5,765 bases of DNA from Anaerolineaceae bacterium 46_22 (GTDB taxonomy: Bacteria > Chloroflexota > Anaerolineae > Anaerolineales > Anaerolineaceae). Of the stretch, positions 1-5,765 are shown in pieces. The notes below the pieces were generated by a model, which had not been told where the DNA came from, searched no databases, and was given only the letters and a program-made list of their open reading frames with translations. How positions within the stretch are numbered: the stretch's first letter is position 1; every line of letters starts with the position of its first letter. The position numbers and the translations under genes are program-made. The stretch covers positions 1 through 5,765 of the forward strand of contig LGHA01000137.1 of the NCBI GenBank assembly GCA_001508595.1, in the 5' to 3' direction.

Positions 1-503
1 TTTATGGCTGAGTGTATTTCTTTACTGGTGATCTGCAGTGGTTCACCGCGGACGTTATCCAGGTGCAAAACCCCAGCCTGACTCCATATCGCTGCCTGAT
101 AGGTAAAAACATTTTCAATGCCATTCAATACGATGTTTCTTTCCAGCAAATGATAGGATTCAGGAAATGGCTCAAAGGCATAAATCTTCGTTTGTGGATT
201 CGAATGCGCTACAAAAATACTGAAATCCCCAATCCCTGCGCCAATATCCACAACCGTCCAACCATTCTCGATCGCTACACCATAACGGCTATAAAATGCA
301 TCCAGAAAGGTTTCCTTGATCGCCCAAATATCCATTGCCCCCCTGGCAACCAGACGTAAGCCGCTTTTACTCAACACGACTTCAGTTTGTTCACCCCTTT
401 CTCGATTCAAAAAAAAGGGGATCAGTGAAAGAAAGTTTTTAAAGCCAAACACCATCCTGAAAATAGAACTAACATAATATGTCAGTTTTCTCAGCAGTCT
501 CAT
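1..503 (-). CDS. FkbM-family SAM-dependent methyltransferase, 3' end cut off by window edge
   Basis: This reading frame is open from an ATG at 501-503 to the left edge, giving 167 residues without a stop; the C-terminal part lies outside the window. Residues 84-99 contain the SAM-binding glycine motif VVDIGAGIGDFS, and residues 108-112 are YAFEP, followed by a helix ending in LERNIVLNGIENV. This combination is typical of the FkbM methyltransferase family, whose members mostly O-methylate sugars or other small hydroxylated groups. The first 35 or so residues are basic and hydrophobic (VSSIFRMVF, FLSLIPFFL) and may associate with the membrane. The start codon overlaps the stop of the preceding methyltransferase gene as ATGA (500-503), which indicates translational coupling and supports this start. 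Family assignment is confident. A role in methylating a glycan made by the neighbouring glycosyltransferase is inference; the substrate is unknown. Confidence 0.88.
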   Translation of the reverse strand, partial: MRLLRKLTYYVSSIFRMVFGFKNFLSLIPFFLNRERGEQTEVVLSKSGLRLVARGAMDIWAIKETFLDAFYSRYGVAIENGWTVVDIGAGIGDFSIFVAHSNPQTKIYAFEPFPESYHLLERNIVLNGIENVFTYQAAIWSQAGVLHLDNVRGEPLQITSKEIHSAI

Positions 504-1297
504 GGCTTTCTCCGTGCGATGAAAAAGGAACACACCCCTTGTTCTGACCGTGGGTCATCGAGGTATTTCCTGGTCCAACGCCAGGGGATCGCCAGGTTCC
601 ACCGTTTTGGGAACAATACCCAGCGTCCAAAGAGCTTCTTTGATAACAGCGACGGCAAACCCAATGGATGCCCCCATTCCAATATCGTCAGAGCTTCAGG
701 TGGAAAGTAATCCCAGGTATCCACAAGTTCAAACCCTACACGCTCAAGACGGGCTTGCCACACGGGTGGGGAATCGGTGTGAGCATGACGGGCAATTTTA
801 TTAAAGAAACGACTGTAAGCCTCTGCCATGCGGTTGAAGCCCAATTTATCAAGAAACCTTCTGCCCCAAAGCAATTTGGGGAAACGATGGTTTGGCACAC
901 AAAAAACGAATTTTCCGCCGGGCTTTAAAATACGTGCTGCTTCAGCCAAAACAGGTTCAATGTCTGGAATGTGTTCAAGCACAGAGGTGCTGGTCACAGA
1001 ACCAAAATAGCCATCTGGAAAGGGGATGTGCGCACCGTTACCCAATACAAGCAAGCGATAGGTTTCTCGCCCATGTGCTTCAAGCGTTGGTTCAACCCAG
1101 GGGTCCAGGCCCACATCTAATTTTTCCTCAAATGCAACCGATGCAAAATGACCGTCACCCGAGCCCAGGTCGAATACCGGTGCAGGCAGATCAATCTCCT
1201 GGTAAAAACGGTCTTCCACTGCCCGTAGAAAGCCGCGAAAATATGGAAGGCTGGAAAGATGCCGCCAAAGAATGTCATCCAGCTGCTGCTTATCCAT
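500..1297 (-). CDS. Class I SAM-dependent methyltransferase (Methyltransf_11 type)
   Basis: The product has 265 residues. Motif I for SAM binding is VFDLGSGDGH at residues 41-50. The acidic end of strand 2 is DVGLD at 61-65. The stretch IPFPDGYFGSVTSTSVLEHI at 91-110 is the usual post-II/post-III pattern of the Methyltransf_11 fold, and ILKPGGKFVFCVPN at 123-136 is the motif III region. Residues from about 140 onward are rich in W, R and K and presumably form the substrate lid; they show no motif that identifies the acceptor. No signal peptide or clear membrane helix is visible. The gene overlaps the glycosyltransferase upstream by 8 nt (1290-1297) and the FkbM gene downstream by 4 nt. A GGGG stretch sits a few bases before the ATG and could serve as a weak ribosome binding site. 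The family call is firm. Methylation of a sugar, lipid or quinone-like acceptor would all fit; a glycan-related role is inferred from the neighbours. Confidence 0.87.
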   Translation of the reverse strand: MDKQQLDDILWRHLSSLPYFRGFLRAVEDRFYQEIDLPAPVFDLGSGDGHFASVAFEEKLDVGLDPWVEPTLEAHGRETYRLLVLGNGAHIPFPDGYFGSVTSTSVLEHIPDIEPVLAEAARILKPGGKFVFCVPNHRFPKLLWGRRFLDKLGFNRMAEAYSRFFNKIARHAHTDSPPVWQARLERVGFELVDTWDYFPPEALTILEWGHPLGLPSLLSKKLFGRWVLFPKRWNLAIPWRWTRKYLDDPRSEQGVCSFFIARRKP

Positions 1298-2456
1298 TGG
1301 GCCCCATCAATTTTTGATACAAGGTTTCATATGCCTTTGCGACCCTTTCGGGAGAATAATGCTCTTTCAATGCATTCAACTTTTCACCGTTAAACCGGAC
1401 CGATGATTTTAAAATATCAAGGATTCCTTTTGCCAGGGCATGGGAATCTTTGACAGGGACAATCTTCCCCATACCTGAAAAAAGGACCGGCTGCCGAACG
1501 CCGGGTAAATCCGTTGCTACCACAGGTGTACCGCAGGTCATCGCCTCAACCTGCACCATCCCAAAAGACTCGGTGCTATTAATCGAAGGCAAAACAAGGA
1601 CATCGCAAAGGTTGAAAAATGCCGCCTTTTCAACTTCCGAAATTACCCCCAGGAATTTCCAGCGATCACCCAGTCTTTCAATCATCGGCAGAACTTTATC
1701 TTTGTAGGCTTGCTCGCCAATTACGTTCTGATAATTACCAACAAAAATAACCTGTGCATTATCAACGTCCTTCAGCACTTCAGGCAGCGCATCGACCAGG
1801 TATTCCACGCCTTTTTCACTGGCTAACCTTGCGACCATGCCAATAATTTTGCTGGATGGGTCAATCTCAAATTTCCTGACGAATTGCGTTTTTTCATTTT
1901 CAGAAACCGGGTCGACCACAATCGGCGGCTGGATTACCGTCAATTTATTCAAATACCTTTTAAGAAATCTCGAGTTTTCCGCAAAATCACGTGTATTTTG
2001 GACAAGGCTATCCGACAAACTTGCTGAGATATGGTTAGATAGTGAAGCACCCCATCCCGCAAGTTTATTAATCAAACCTGCCGGCATTTTTATATCGCAA
2101 TGATATGTTGACACAAGGGGTTTATTTCGTATTTTTGCCAAAATTGCAACGAGTGCAGCATCGCCCTGCGGCAGGTGCAAGTTTACAAGATCCGATTCGG
2201 CAATTAGTTTCCAGGCAGTAGATAAAATCCCGGGCATGATAACGCCTTTTGACAGCCTAAACGTAACTGGCAAACGGATGATTCTAACATCTTTCATTAG
2301 CTCATTCGTTGGTAGATTCCGTTCATATTGCGAGGTCAGAACGGTCACGTCATGTCCCATAGCAGCGAGTGCCTGGGCTTGCCGCACAGCATAAATGGTC
2401 AAACCGGACTTATAGGGATTGTAATATGTCAAAACAATTAATATTCGCATCTTCAT
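1290..2456 (-). CDS. Glycosyltransferase family 4 (GT-B fold)
   Basis: The product has 388 residues, the usual length for a GT4 retaining glycosyltransferase. These enzymes transfer a sugar from a nucleotide donor to a lipid or growing glycan on the cytoplasmic face of the membrane. The N-terminal Rossmann half begins MRILIVLTYYNPYKSG and continues with AVRQAQALAAMGHDVTVLTS at 23-42; STYHCDIKMP at 116-125 supplies the conserved His of the acceptor side. The C-terminal half starts at IIGMVARLASEKGVEYLVDA (204-223), which holds the phosphate-binding R and K. The E-x7-E motif is E296 to E304 within TESFGMVQVE, followed by GTPVVATDLPGV at 309-320. The ATG at 2454-2456 overlaps the stop of the membrane protein gene as ATGA; a second in-frame Met is two codons on. 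Donor and acceptor cannot be inferred. The adjoining flippase-like and methyltransferase genes suggest glycolipid or envelope polysaccharide synthesis. Confidence 0.93.
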   Translation of the reverse strand: MKMRILIVLTYYNPYKSGLTIYAVRQAQALAAMGHDVTVLTSQYERNLPTNELMKDVRIIRLPVTFRLSKGVIMPGILSTAWKLIAESDLVNLHLPQGDAALVAILAKIRNKPLVSTYHCDIKMPAGLINKLAGWGASLSNHISASLSDSLVQNTRDFAENSRFLKRYLNKLTVIQPPIVVDPVSENEKTQFVRKFEIDPSSKIIGMVARLASEKGVEYLVDALPEVLKDVDNAQVIFVGNYQNVIGEQAYKDKVLPMIERLGDRWKFLGVISEVEKAAFFNLCDVLVLPSINSTESFGMVQVEAMTCGTPVVATDLPGVRQPVLFSGMGKIVPVKDSHALAKGILDILKSSVRFNGEKLNALKEHYSPERVAKAYETLYQKLMGPNG

Positions 2457-3475
2457 TCTTGAGGTTGAACTTTTGGTGACCGCCGAATTGCGCGCTGGTA
2501 AAGATCAACCAGGGCTTCGCCTCTTAAATGTAAGCCGATTAAACCGAAGATATTGTTGTATACAATACTCACAGCGTGAATAATGATCGCATGTGCAAAA
2601 CCAAGCTCTGCATCCACGCCCAGCAAGGCAAATCCTGCCACCATTGCGCCTTCAAATACGCCTAGGCCCGCCGGTCCGGAAGGCAGGGCAATCCCAAAAG
2701 TGCCGATGCTCAGCACAAAAATCATCCACCAGAACGGCGGATTTGGGTAAAGCGTTCTAAAAACAACAAAATTTTGAACAAATGCGAGCATCCAGCTGAT
2801 AAATAAGCTGCCGAATGCCAGTAAAAACAAGCGAGGATTGCTAAGAACAGATAAACCTTCTAAAATTTGCGCTGCTTTTGGTTTCACCCAACGATCGATA
2901 AAAGCTGCTTTTTTACCCCAGCGTTCTAACCAGACAAGGATTTTCTTGCGATACCTGGCAATCAAATACAATGCAAGGATCCCCAACACAGCCACGGAAA
3001 AAGCAATATAAATAATGGTTTGTTGGGCGTCACCTGCCAGAACCCTTGGCAGCATGATCAACACAAAGACCGCTGCAAGGAACACGTCAAAAACCCGCTC
3101 AACAATCACACTTGAAAAAGCCTCAAGCGCAGATGGGCCTTCAGGAGTATCCAAAAGCAGGGCTCTCCCGACCTCCCCTAATCGGAAGGGGAAAACATTG
3201 TTCAATAAATAACCAGCATTCATCGTAAAGAACGCGTCTTTAAACGACACTTTCCGTCCCAATAATATGTACCAGCTAAATACTCGAAAAAATAAACTCA
3301 AAAAATGCAGGAGTGTTGCATAAAGCAATGCTTCAAAACCCACACGCTTAAGGTTTGATACAAACTTTGATAAATCAATATTACGAAAAACCAGCCAGAA
3401 AGCTAAAACACTGATCAAAAGTGGGATCAGCCAACGGCTTATCTTTTTAATCACTGTAAACTTCTGAGAGCTCAT
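2453..3475 (-). CDS. Flippase-like integral membrane protein of the LPG synthase TM / YbhN (UPF0104) family
   Basis: The product has 340 residues and several hydrophobic segments, roughly at 15-31, 47-72, 83-97, 128-147, 152-173, 215-241, 248-264, 269-287 and 293-315. Two stretches match this family well: [17 protein letters not shown] at 92-108, and the glycine/proline-rich [20 protein letters not shown] at 263-282. The family corresponds to the transmembrane flippase domain of MprF, but the soluble aminoacyl-transferase domain of MprF is absent, so this protein would not make lysyl-phosphatidylglycerol itself. Relatives are commonly found beside glycosyltransferases and are thought to move or handle lipids or lipid-linked sugars; that role here is inference. 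The start at 3473-3475 forms an ATGA overlap with lepA upstream, and the stop forms another with the GT4 gene downstream, so it sits in the middle of a coupled operon. Family is confident; the transported lipid is unknown. Confidence 0.88.
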   Translation of the reverse strand: MSSQKFTVIKKISRWLIPLLISVLAFWLVFRNIDLSKFVSNLKRVGFEALLYATLLHFLSLFFRVFSWYILLGRKVSFKDAFFTMNAGYLLNNVFPFRLGEVGRALLLDTPEGPSALEAFSSVIVERVFDVFLAAVFVLIMLPRVLAGDAQQTIIYIAFSVAVLGILALYLIARYRKKILVWLERWGKKAAFIDRWVKPKAAQILEGLSVLSNPRLFLLAFGSLFISWMLAFVQNFVVFRTLYPNPPFWWMIFVLSIGTFGIALPSGPAGLGVFEGAMVAGFALLGVDAELGFAHAIIIHAVSIVYNNIFGLIGLHLRGEALVDLYQRAIRRSPKVQPQE

Positions 3476-5094
3476 TTTGTCTGGTCCAGACGCAAGATCG
3501 CCATAAAGGCTTCCTGCGGGATTTCTACATTCCCCACCATTTTCATCCTGCGTTTGCCTTTTTTCTGCTTTTCGAGCAGTTTTTTCTTCCGTGTAATATC
3601 ACCACCGTAACATTTAGAAAGGACGTCTTTTCTTAAGGCTTTAACATTGGCGCGTGAAATGACCCTGCCCTGTGCGTATGCCTGGATCGGTATGGTGAAC
3701 AGCTGCCTTGGGATTAATTCTTTCAAGCGCGAGACTAAAGCCTGTCCCTTGTGATAAGCATCATCCTTGTGGACGATGGCAGTCAAAGCATCAACGGATT
3801 CGCCATTGACCAAAATTTCAAGCTTTACCAGTTTCTCCACCACGCCGTAATAATCGGTTGGTGTGAAAATTGTCAGATCCATCCAGGGTTCCAAAATTTG
3901 ATCAATTTCATTTTCATCCGGAAGCTGTGCCGGAGAAGATATTGTGATCATTTCACCATTATTGAGCTTGATCTCATACTCCACGGATGGCGCTGTAAAG
4001 ACCACATCCATATCATATTCGCGTTCAAGCCGCTCCTGGATAATTTCCATATGAAACAGCCCTAAAAACCCAACCCTGAAGCCAAAGTTCAATGCCTCTG
4101 AAGTCTCAGGCTGGTATTCCAGTGAGGCATCATTTAATTGCAGTTTCTCAAGGGCGTCCCGCAGATCTGCGTAATCTTCACCATCCGTAGGATAAACGCC
4201 AGCAAAGACCATCGGCTTAGCGTGTTTATAACCCGGCAGAGGTTCTTCTACACCATTATTAGCGAAGGTAATTGTGTCCCCTACCCGGCACTCAGAAACG
4301 GTTTTCAATCCTGTGGCGATATAACCCACTTCACCTGAGCTGAGGTTTTTGACAGGGGTCATGTTGGGGGCAAAAATTCCGATTTCCACCGGGGAGGTTT
4401 TTACTTTCGTGGACATCATCAATATTTGATCGTCGCGTCTTATAGAACCATTGAAAACGCGTACATAAGCCACAACACCTTTGTAGGAATCGTAATGCGA
4501 ATCAAAAATCAGGGCTTCCAGCGGCGCTTCATCATCGCCCTTCGGTGGAGGAATAAAATCGACGATCGCCTGCAGAACTTGCTGAATATTTGTGCCCTGT
4601 TTAGCTGATATCTGGATAATTTGATCCTTTGGTGTCCCCAGCAAATTGTGGATATCCTCTGAAACCTCTTCTGTTTGAGCAGAGGGCAGGTCAATCTTGT
4701 TAATAACAGGGATAATAACCAGGTTCGCTTCAAGTGCAAGATATAAATTTGCGAGGGTTTGTGCTTCAATCCCCTGGGCTGCATCCACCACCAATACCGC
4801 ACCTTCGCAAGCTTCAAGTGCCCTGCTGACCTCATAATTGAAGTCAACATGACCGGGGGTATCAATCAAATTAAATTCATAAGCTTTGCCATCTTCCGCG
4901 TTGAAATTCATCCGCACCGCAGATGCTTTGATCGTGACACCCTTTTCACGTTCCAGATCCATCGTATCCAGAACCTGTTCGGTCATATCGCGGTCGGAGA
5001 TTGTACCGGTTAGCTGGAGCATACGGTCTGCCAGGGTGGACTTGCCGTGGTCCACATGGGCGATAATACAAAAATTTCTCACCAAATTTTTCAT
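3472..5094 (-). CDS. lepA: Elongation factor 4 (LepA) with an internal loss of domain V
   Basis: LepA is a ribosome-bound translational GTPase related to EF-G. All G motifs are present: AHVDHGKS at 12-19 (G1), T54 in KGVTIKA (G2), DTPGH at 78-82 with the catalytic His (G3), NKID at 132-135 (G4) and SAK at 163-165 (G5). Domain II covers about 190-280 and domain III about 292-370, the latter with [20 protein letters not shown]. The LepA-specific C-terminal domain runs from about 423 to 540 and includes [14 protein letters not shown] and the basic [18 protein letters not shown]. The protein is 540 residues; the family is near 600. Domain V begins normally ([21 protein letters not shown], about 402-422) but jumps straight to [10 protein letters not shown], so about 59 residues are missing in frame at nucleotides 3825-3834. 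The N-terminus aligns with known LepA proteins, which fixes the start although no clear Shine-Dalgarno precedes it. It is the first gene of the operon. Whether the shortened protein works is unknown; a sequencing or assembly error is possible. Confidence 0.93.
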   Translation of the reverse strand: MKNLVRNFCIIAHVDHGKSTLADRMLQLTGTISDRDMTEQVLDTMDLEREKGVTIKASAVRMNFNAEDGKAYEFNLIDTPGHVDFNYEVSRALEACEGAVLVVDAAQGIEAQTLANLYLALEANLVIIPVINKIDLPSAQTEEVSEDIHNLLGTPKDQIIQISAKQGTNIQQVLQAIVDFIPPPKGDDEAPLEALIFDSHYDSYKGVVAYVRVFNGSIRRDDQILMMSTKVKTSPVEIGIFAPNMTPVKNLSSGEVGYIATGLKTVSECRVGDTITFANNGVEEPLPGYKHAKPMVFAGVYPTDGEDYADLRDALEKLQLNDASLEYQPETSEALNFGFRVGFLGLFHMEIIQERLEREYDMDVVFTAPSVEYEIKLNNGEMITISSPAQLPDENEIDQILEPWMDLTIFTPTDYYGVVEKLVKLEILVNGESVDALTAIVHKDDAYHKGQALVSRLKELIPRQLFTIPIQAYAQGRVISRANVKALRKDVLSKCYGGDITRKKKLLEKQKKGKRRMKMVGNVEIPQEAFMAILRLDQTK

Positions 5095-5142
5095 AACAAC
5101 TGAGTATAACCTTAAACAAAGGGTTAATTAATTACCAAAAAG

Positions 5143-5187
5143 GGATCATCAAAGCTTGTAAATTGAAGAACAAGAAAATAATGATCC
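5143..5187 (-). promoter_or_regulatory. Nested hairpin in the lepA leader, possible attenuator
   Basis: An outer inverted repeat pairs GGATCAT (5143-5149) with ATGATCC (5181-5187). An inner one pairs CTTGT (5155-5159) with ACAAG (5170-5174) around a 10-nt loop, with internal loops of 5 and 6 nt between the stems. On the minus strand the structure is followed by CTTTTTGG, so it resembles a weak intrinsic terminator placed between the predicted start site and lepA. The stems are short and AT-rich with sizeable internal loops, so stability is doubtful. Confidence 0.3.
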
Positions 5188-5196
5188 ATAAGTGCG

Positions 5197-5208
5197 GATA
5201 ATATTATC
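5197..5208. promoter_or_regulatory. 12-bp perfect palindrome at the predicted lepA transcription start
   Basis: GATAATATTATC is a perfect dyad lying directly downstream of the -10 hexamer and spanning the predicted start site. A symmetric site there could be an operator for a dimeric repressor. It is entirely weak in GC (2 of 12 bases), and AT-rich palindromes arise by chance, so the regulatory reading is tentative. Confidence 0.25.
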
Positions 5209-5209
5209 A

Positions 5210-5218
5210 ATTATACCA
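5210..5218 (-). promoter_or_regulatory. Extended -10 promoter for the lepA operon
   Basis: On the minus strand this reads TGGTATAAT, a perfect TATAAT hexamer with the TG of an extended -10 element. The upstream -35 region (around 5233-5240) is a poor match to TTGACA, as is common when an extended -10 is present. Transcription would start near 5203, giving a leader of about 109 nt before the lepA ATG at 5094. Position and orientation fit the first gene of the five-gene operon. The motif match is direct; promoter activity is inferred. Confidence 0.6.
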
Positions 5219-5351
5219 GTGAGGCATCATCACCTTGCTAAAAATATCCTGCGATTAACAATCTTCAATGGATAATAAAGGATTAATACAACAAATCGAC
5301 CTATCTGGTAAGATTAGCTTGATATATCGCTCACAAGAATATAAATCCTTT

Positions 5352-5765
5352 ATGAAACTCAATCTCAAACTTTATTTTAAAACCATTTGGTACAGCTTTT
5401 TCAAAGCTGAGGGGACGCCAGGTCGATTAACCCCAAAACGGTTCTTTGTCCTGATGATTATTTTCTTACTCTATCCATTATGGCATTTCAGCATTCGCCT
5501 GGCTTATGGTCTTGATATGCTTTTTTATCCGCAGGTCAAGTCACAAAATATTGAAAAACCGATCTTTATTGTCGGCAATTTCCGATCCGGTACAACCCTG
5601 CTGCATCGTATGTTGGCTAAAGATGATCGGTCGACCGGGATGAAAACCTGGGAGATTTATATTGCGCCTTCAATTATCCAGCGAAAATTTGTTCATTGGG
5701 TGATGAAGATCAACCGTCTGATTGGCAATCCCATTCAAAAAATCATAAACAGCTTTGAGAAAGCA
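5352..5765 (+). CDS. Sulfotransferase family protein, 5' part only (cut by right edge)
   Basis: From the ATG at 5352-5354 the frame is open for 138 codons to the window end. A hydrophobic segment at about 31-57 (FFVLMIIFLLYPLWHF onward) could anchor the protein in the membrane. It is followed by KPIFIVGNFRSGTTLLHRML at 69-88, the 5'-phosphosulfate-binding loop of PAPS-dependent sulfotransferases (Sulfotransfer_3 type), which move a sulfate group from PAPS to a hydroxyl or amine of a sugar, lipid or small molecule. The loop has Phe where Pro is usual (GNPRSGTT). The second PAPS-binding motif would lie beyond the window. Neither possible start has a Shine-Dalgarno; an ATG at 5268 in the same frame would add 28 residues (MDNKGLIQQIDL onward). 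I prefer 5352 because the added stretch does not resemble the family's N-terminus. The substrate is unknown; a link to the divergent glycan-type operon is only inference. Confidence 0.82.
   Translation, partial: MKLNLKLYFKTIWYSFFKAEGTPGRLTPKRFFVLMIIFLLYPLWHFSIRLAYGLDMLFYPQVKSQNIEKPIFIVGNFRSGTTLLHRMLAKDDRSTGMKTWEIYIAPSIIQRKFVHWVMKINRLIGNPIQKIINSFEKA

Larger units (their letters stand above)
5095..5351. other. Divergent intergenic region between lepA and the sulfotransferase gene
   Basis: This 257-nt, AT-rich region separates the minus-strand operon from the plus-strand sulfotransferase. It carries the lepA promoter, the palindrome and the leader hairpin listed separately. I see no tRNA, no small protein gene with a ribosome binding site, and no convincing -35/-10 pair for the plus strand upstream of 5268. 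An in-frame ATG at 5268-5270 could instead be the sulfotransferase start, which would shorten the non-coding part to 173 nt. Confidence 0.7.

Noticed and set aside
12..359. A 115-residue plus-strand open frame
   Set aside because: It lies antisense to the FkbM methyltransferase, whose motifs are clear. Its own translation has no recognisable motif or ribosome binding site.
892..1317. A 141-residue plus-strand open frame
   Set aside because: It is antisense to the class I methyltransferase, which has intact SAM motifs. The antisense translation shows low-complexity, non-family sequence.
2453..3475. Full MprF lysylphosphatidylglycerol synthase
   Set aside because: Only the membrane flippase-like domain is present; there is no C-terminal aminoacyl-transferase domain and the protein is only 340 residues.
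3472..3834. Possible frameshift or premature stop in lepA explaining the short length
   Set aside because: The frame is continuous on both sides of the junction and the LepA C-terminal domain continues to a normal end, so the shortening is an internal in-frame loss and not a truncation.
4509..4865. A 118-residue minus-strand open frame inside lepA
   Set aside because: It is an out-of-frame shadow of lepA; the lepA frame holds the conserved GTPase motifs over the same bases.
5121..5135. Near-palindrome GGTTAATTAATTACC in the lepA leader as an operator
   Set aside because: The two halves are out of register by one base and the core is plain AT repeats, so chance is a sufficient explanation.
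1..5765. CRISPR array, insertion sequence, tRNA or rRNA
   Set aside because: I saw no regularly spaced repeats, terminal inverted repeats, transposase frame or RNA-gene signature on either strand.

Overview
The window looks like part of a bacterial chromosome of moderate GC content. The LepA sequence (for example its MTEQVLD and TIKASAVRM stretches) resembles Chloroflexota, perhaps Anaerolineae. That placement is from memory and is tentative.

Layout. Positions 1-5094 hold five minus-strand genes, read right to left: lepA (elongation factor 4), a YbhN/MprF-type flippase-like membrane protein, a GT4 glycosyltransferase, a class I SAM methyltransferase, and an FkbM-family methyltransferase whose 3' end runs off the left edge. 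Each junction overlaps (4, 4, 8 and 4 nt; three are ATGA), so this is very probably one translationally coupled operon. Positions 5095-5351 are a divergent intergenic region. It holds an extended -10 promoter for lepA, a 12-bp palindrome at the predicted transcription start, and a nested inverted repeat in the lepA leader. From 5352 a plus-strand sulfotransferase starts and runs off the right edge.

How the genes fit together. The four genes after lepA have the look of an envelope or secreted glycan/glycolipid modification set: a membrane protein of the lipid-flippase type, a sugar transferase, and two methyltransferases that could decorate the product. A sulfotransferase faces away from them. 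The substrate cannot be read from the sequence. lepA is a housekeeping translation GTPase and appears to be the first gene of the transcript by location rather than by pathway.

Main anomaly. LepA is 540 residues instead of about 600. The missing residues are one in-frame internal block of about 59 residues. It comprises nearly all of domain V, including the normally conserved GYASLDYE-type segment, and the sequence resumes exactly where the LepA-specific C-terminal domain begins. The GTPase motifs, domains II and III and the C-terminal domain all look intact.
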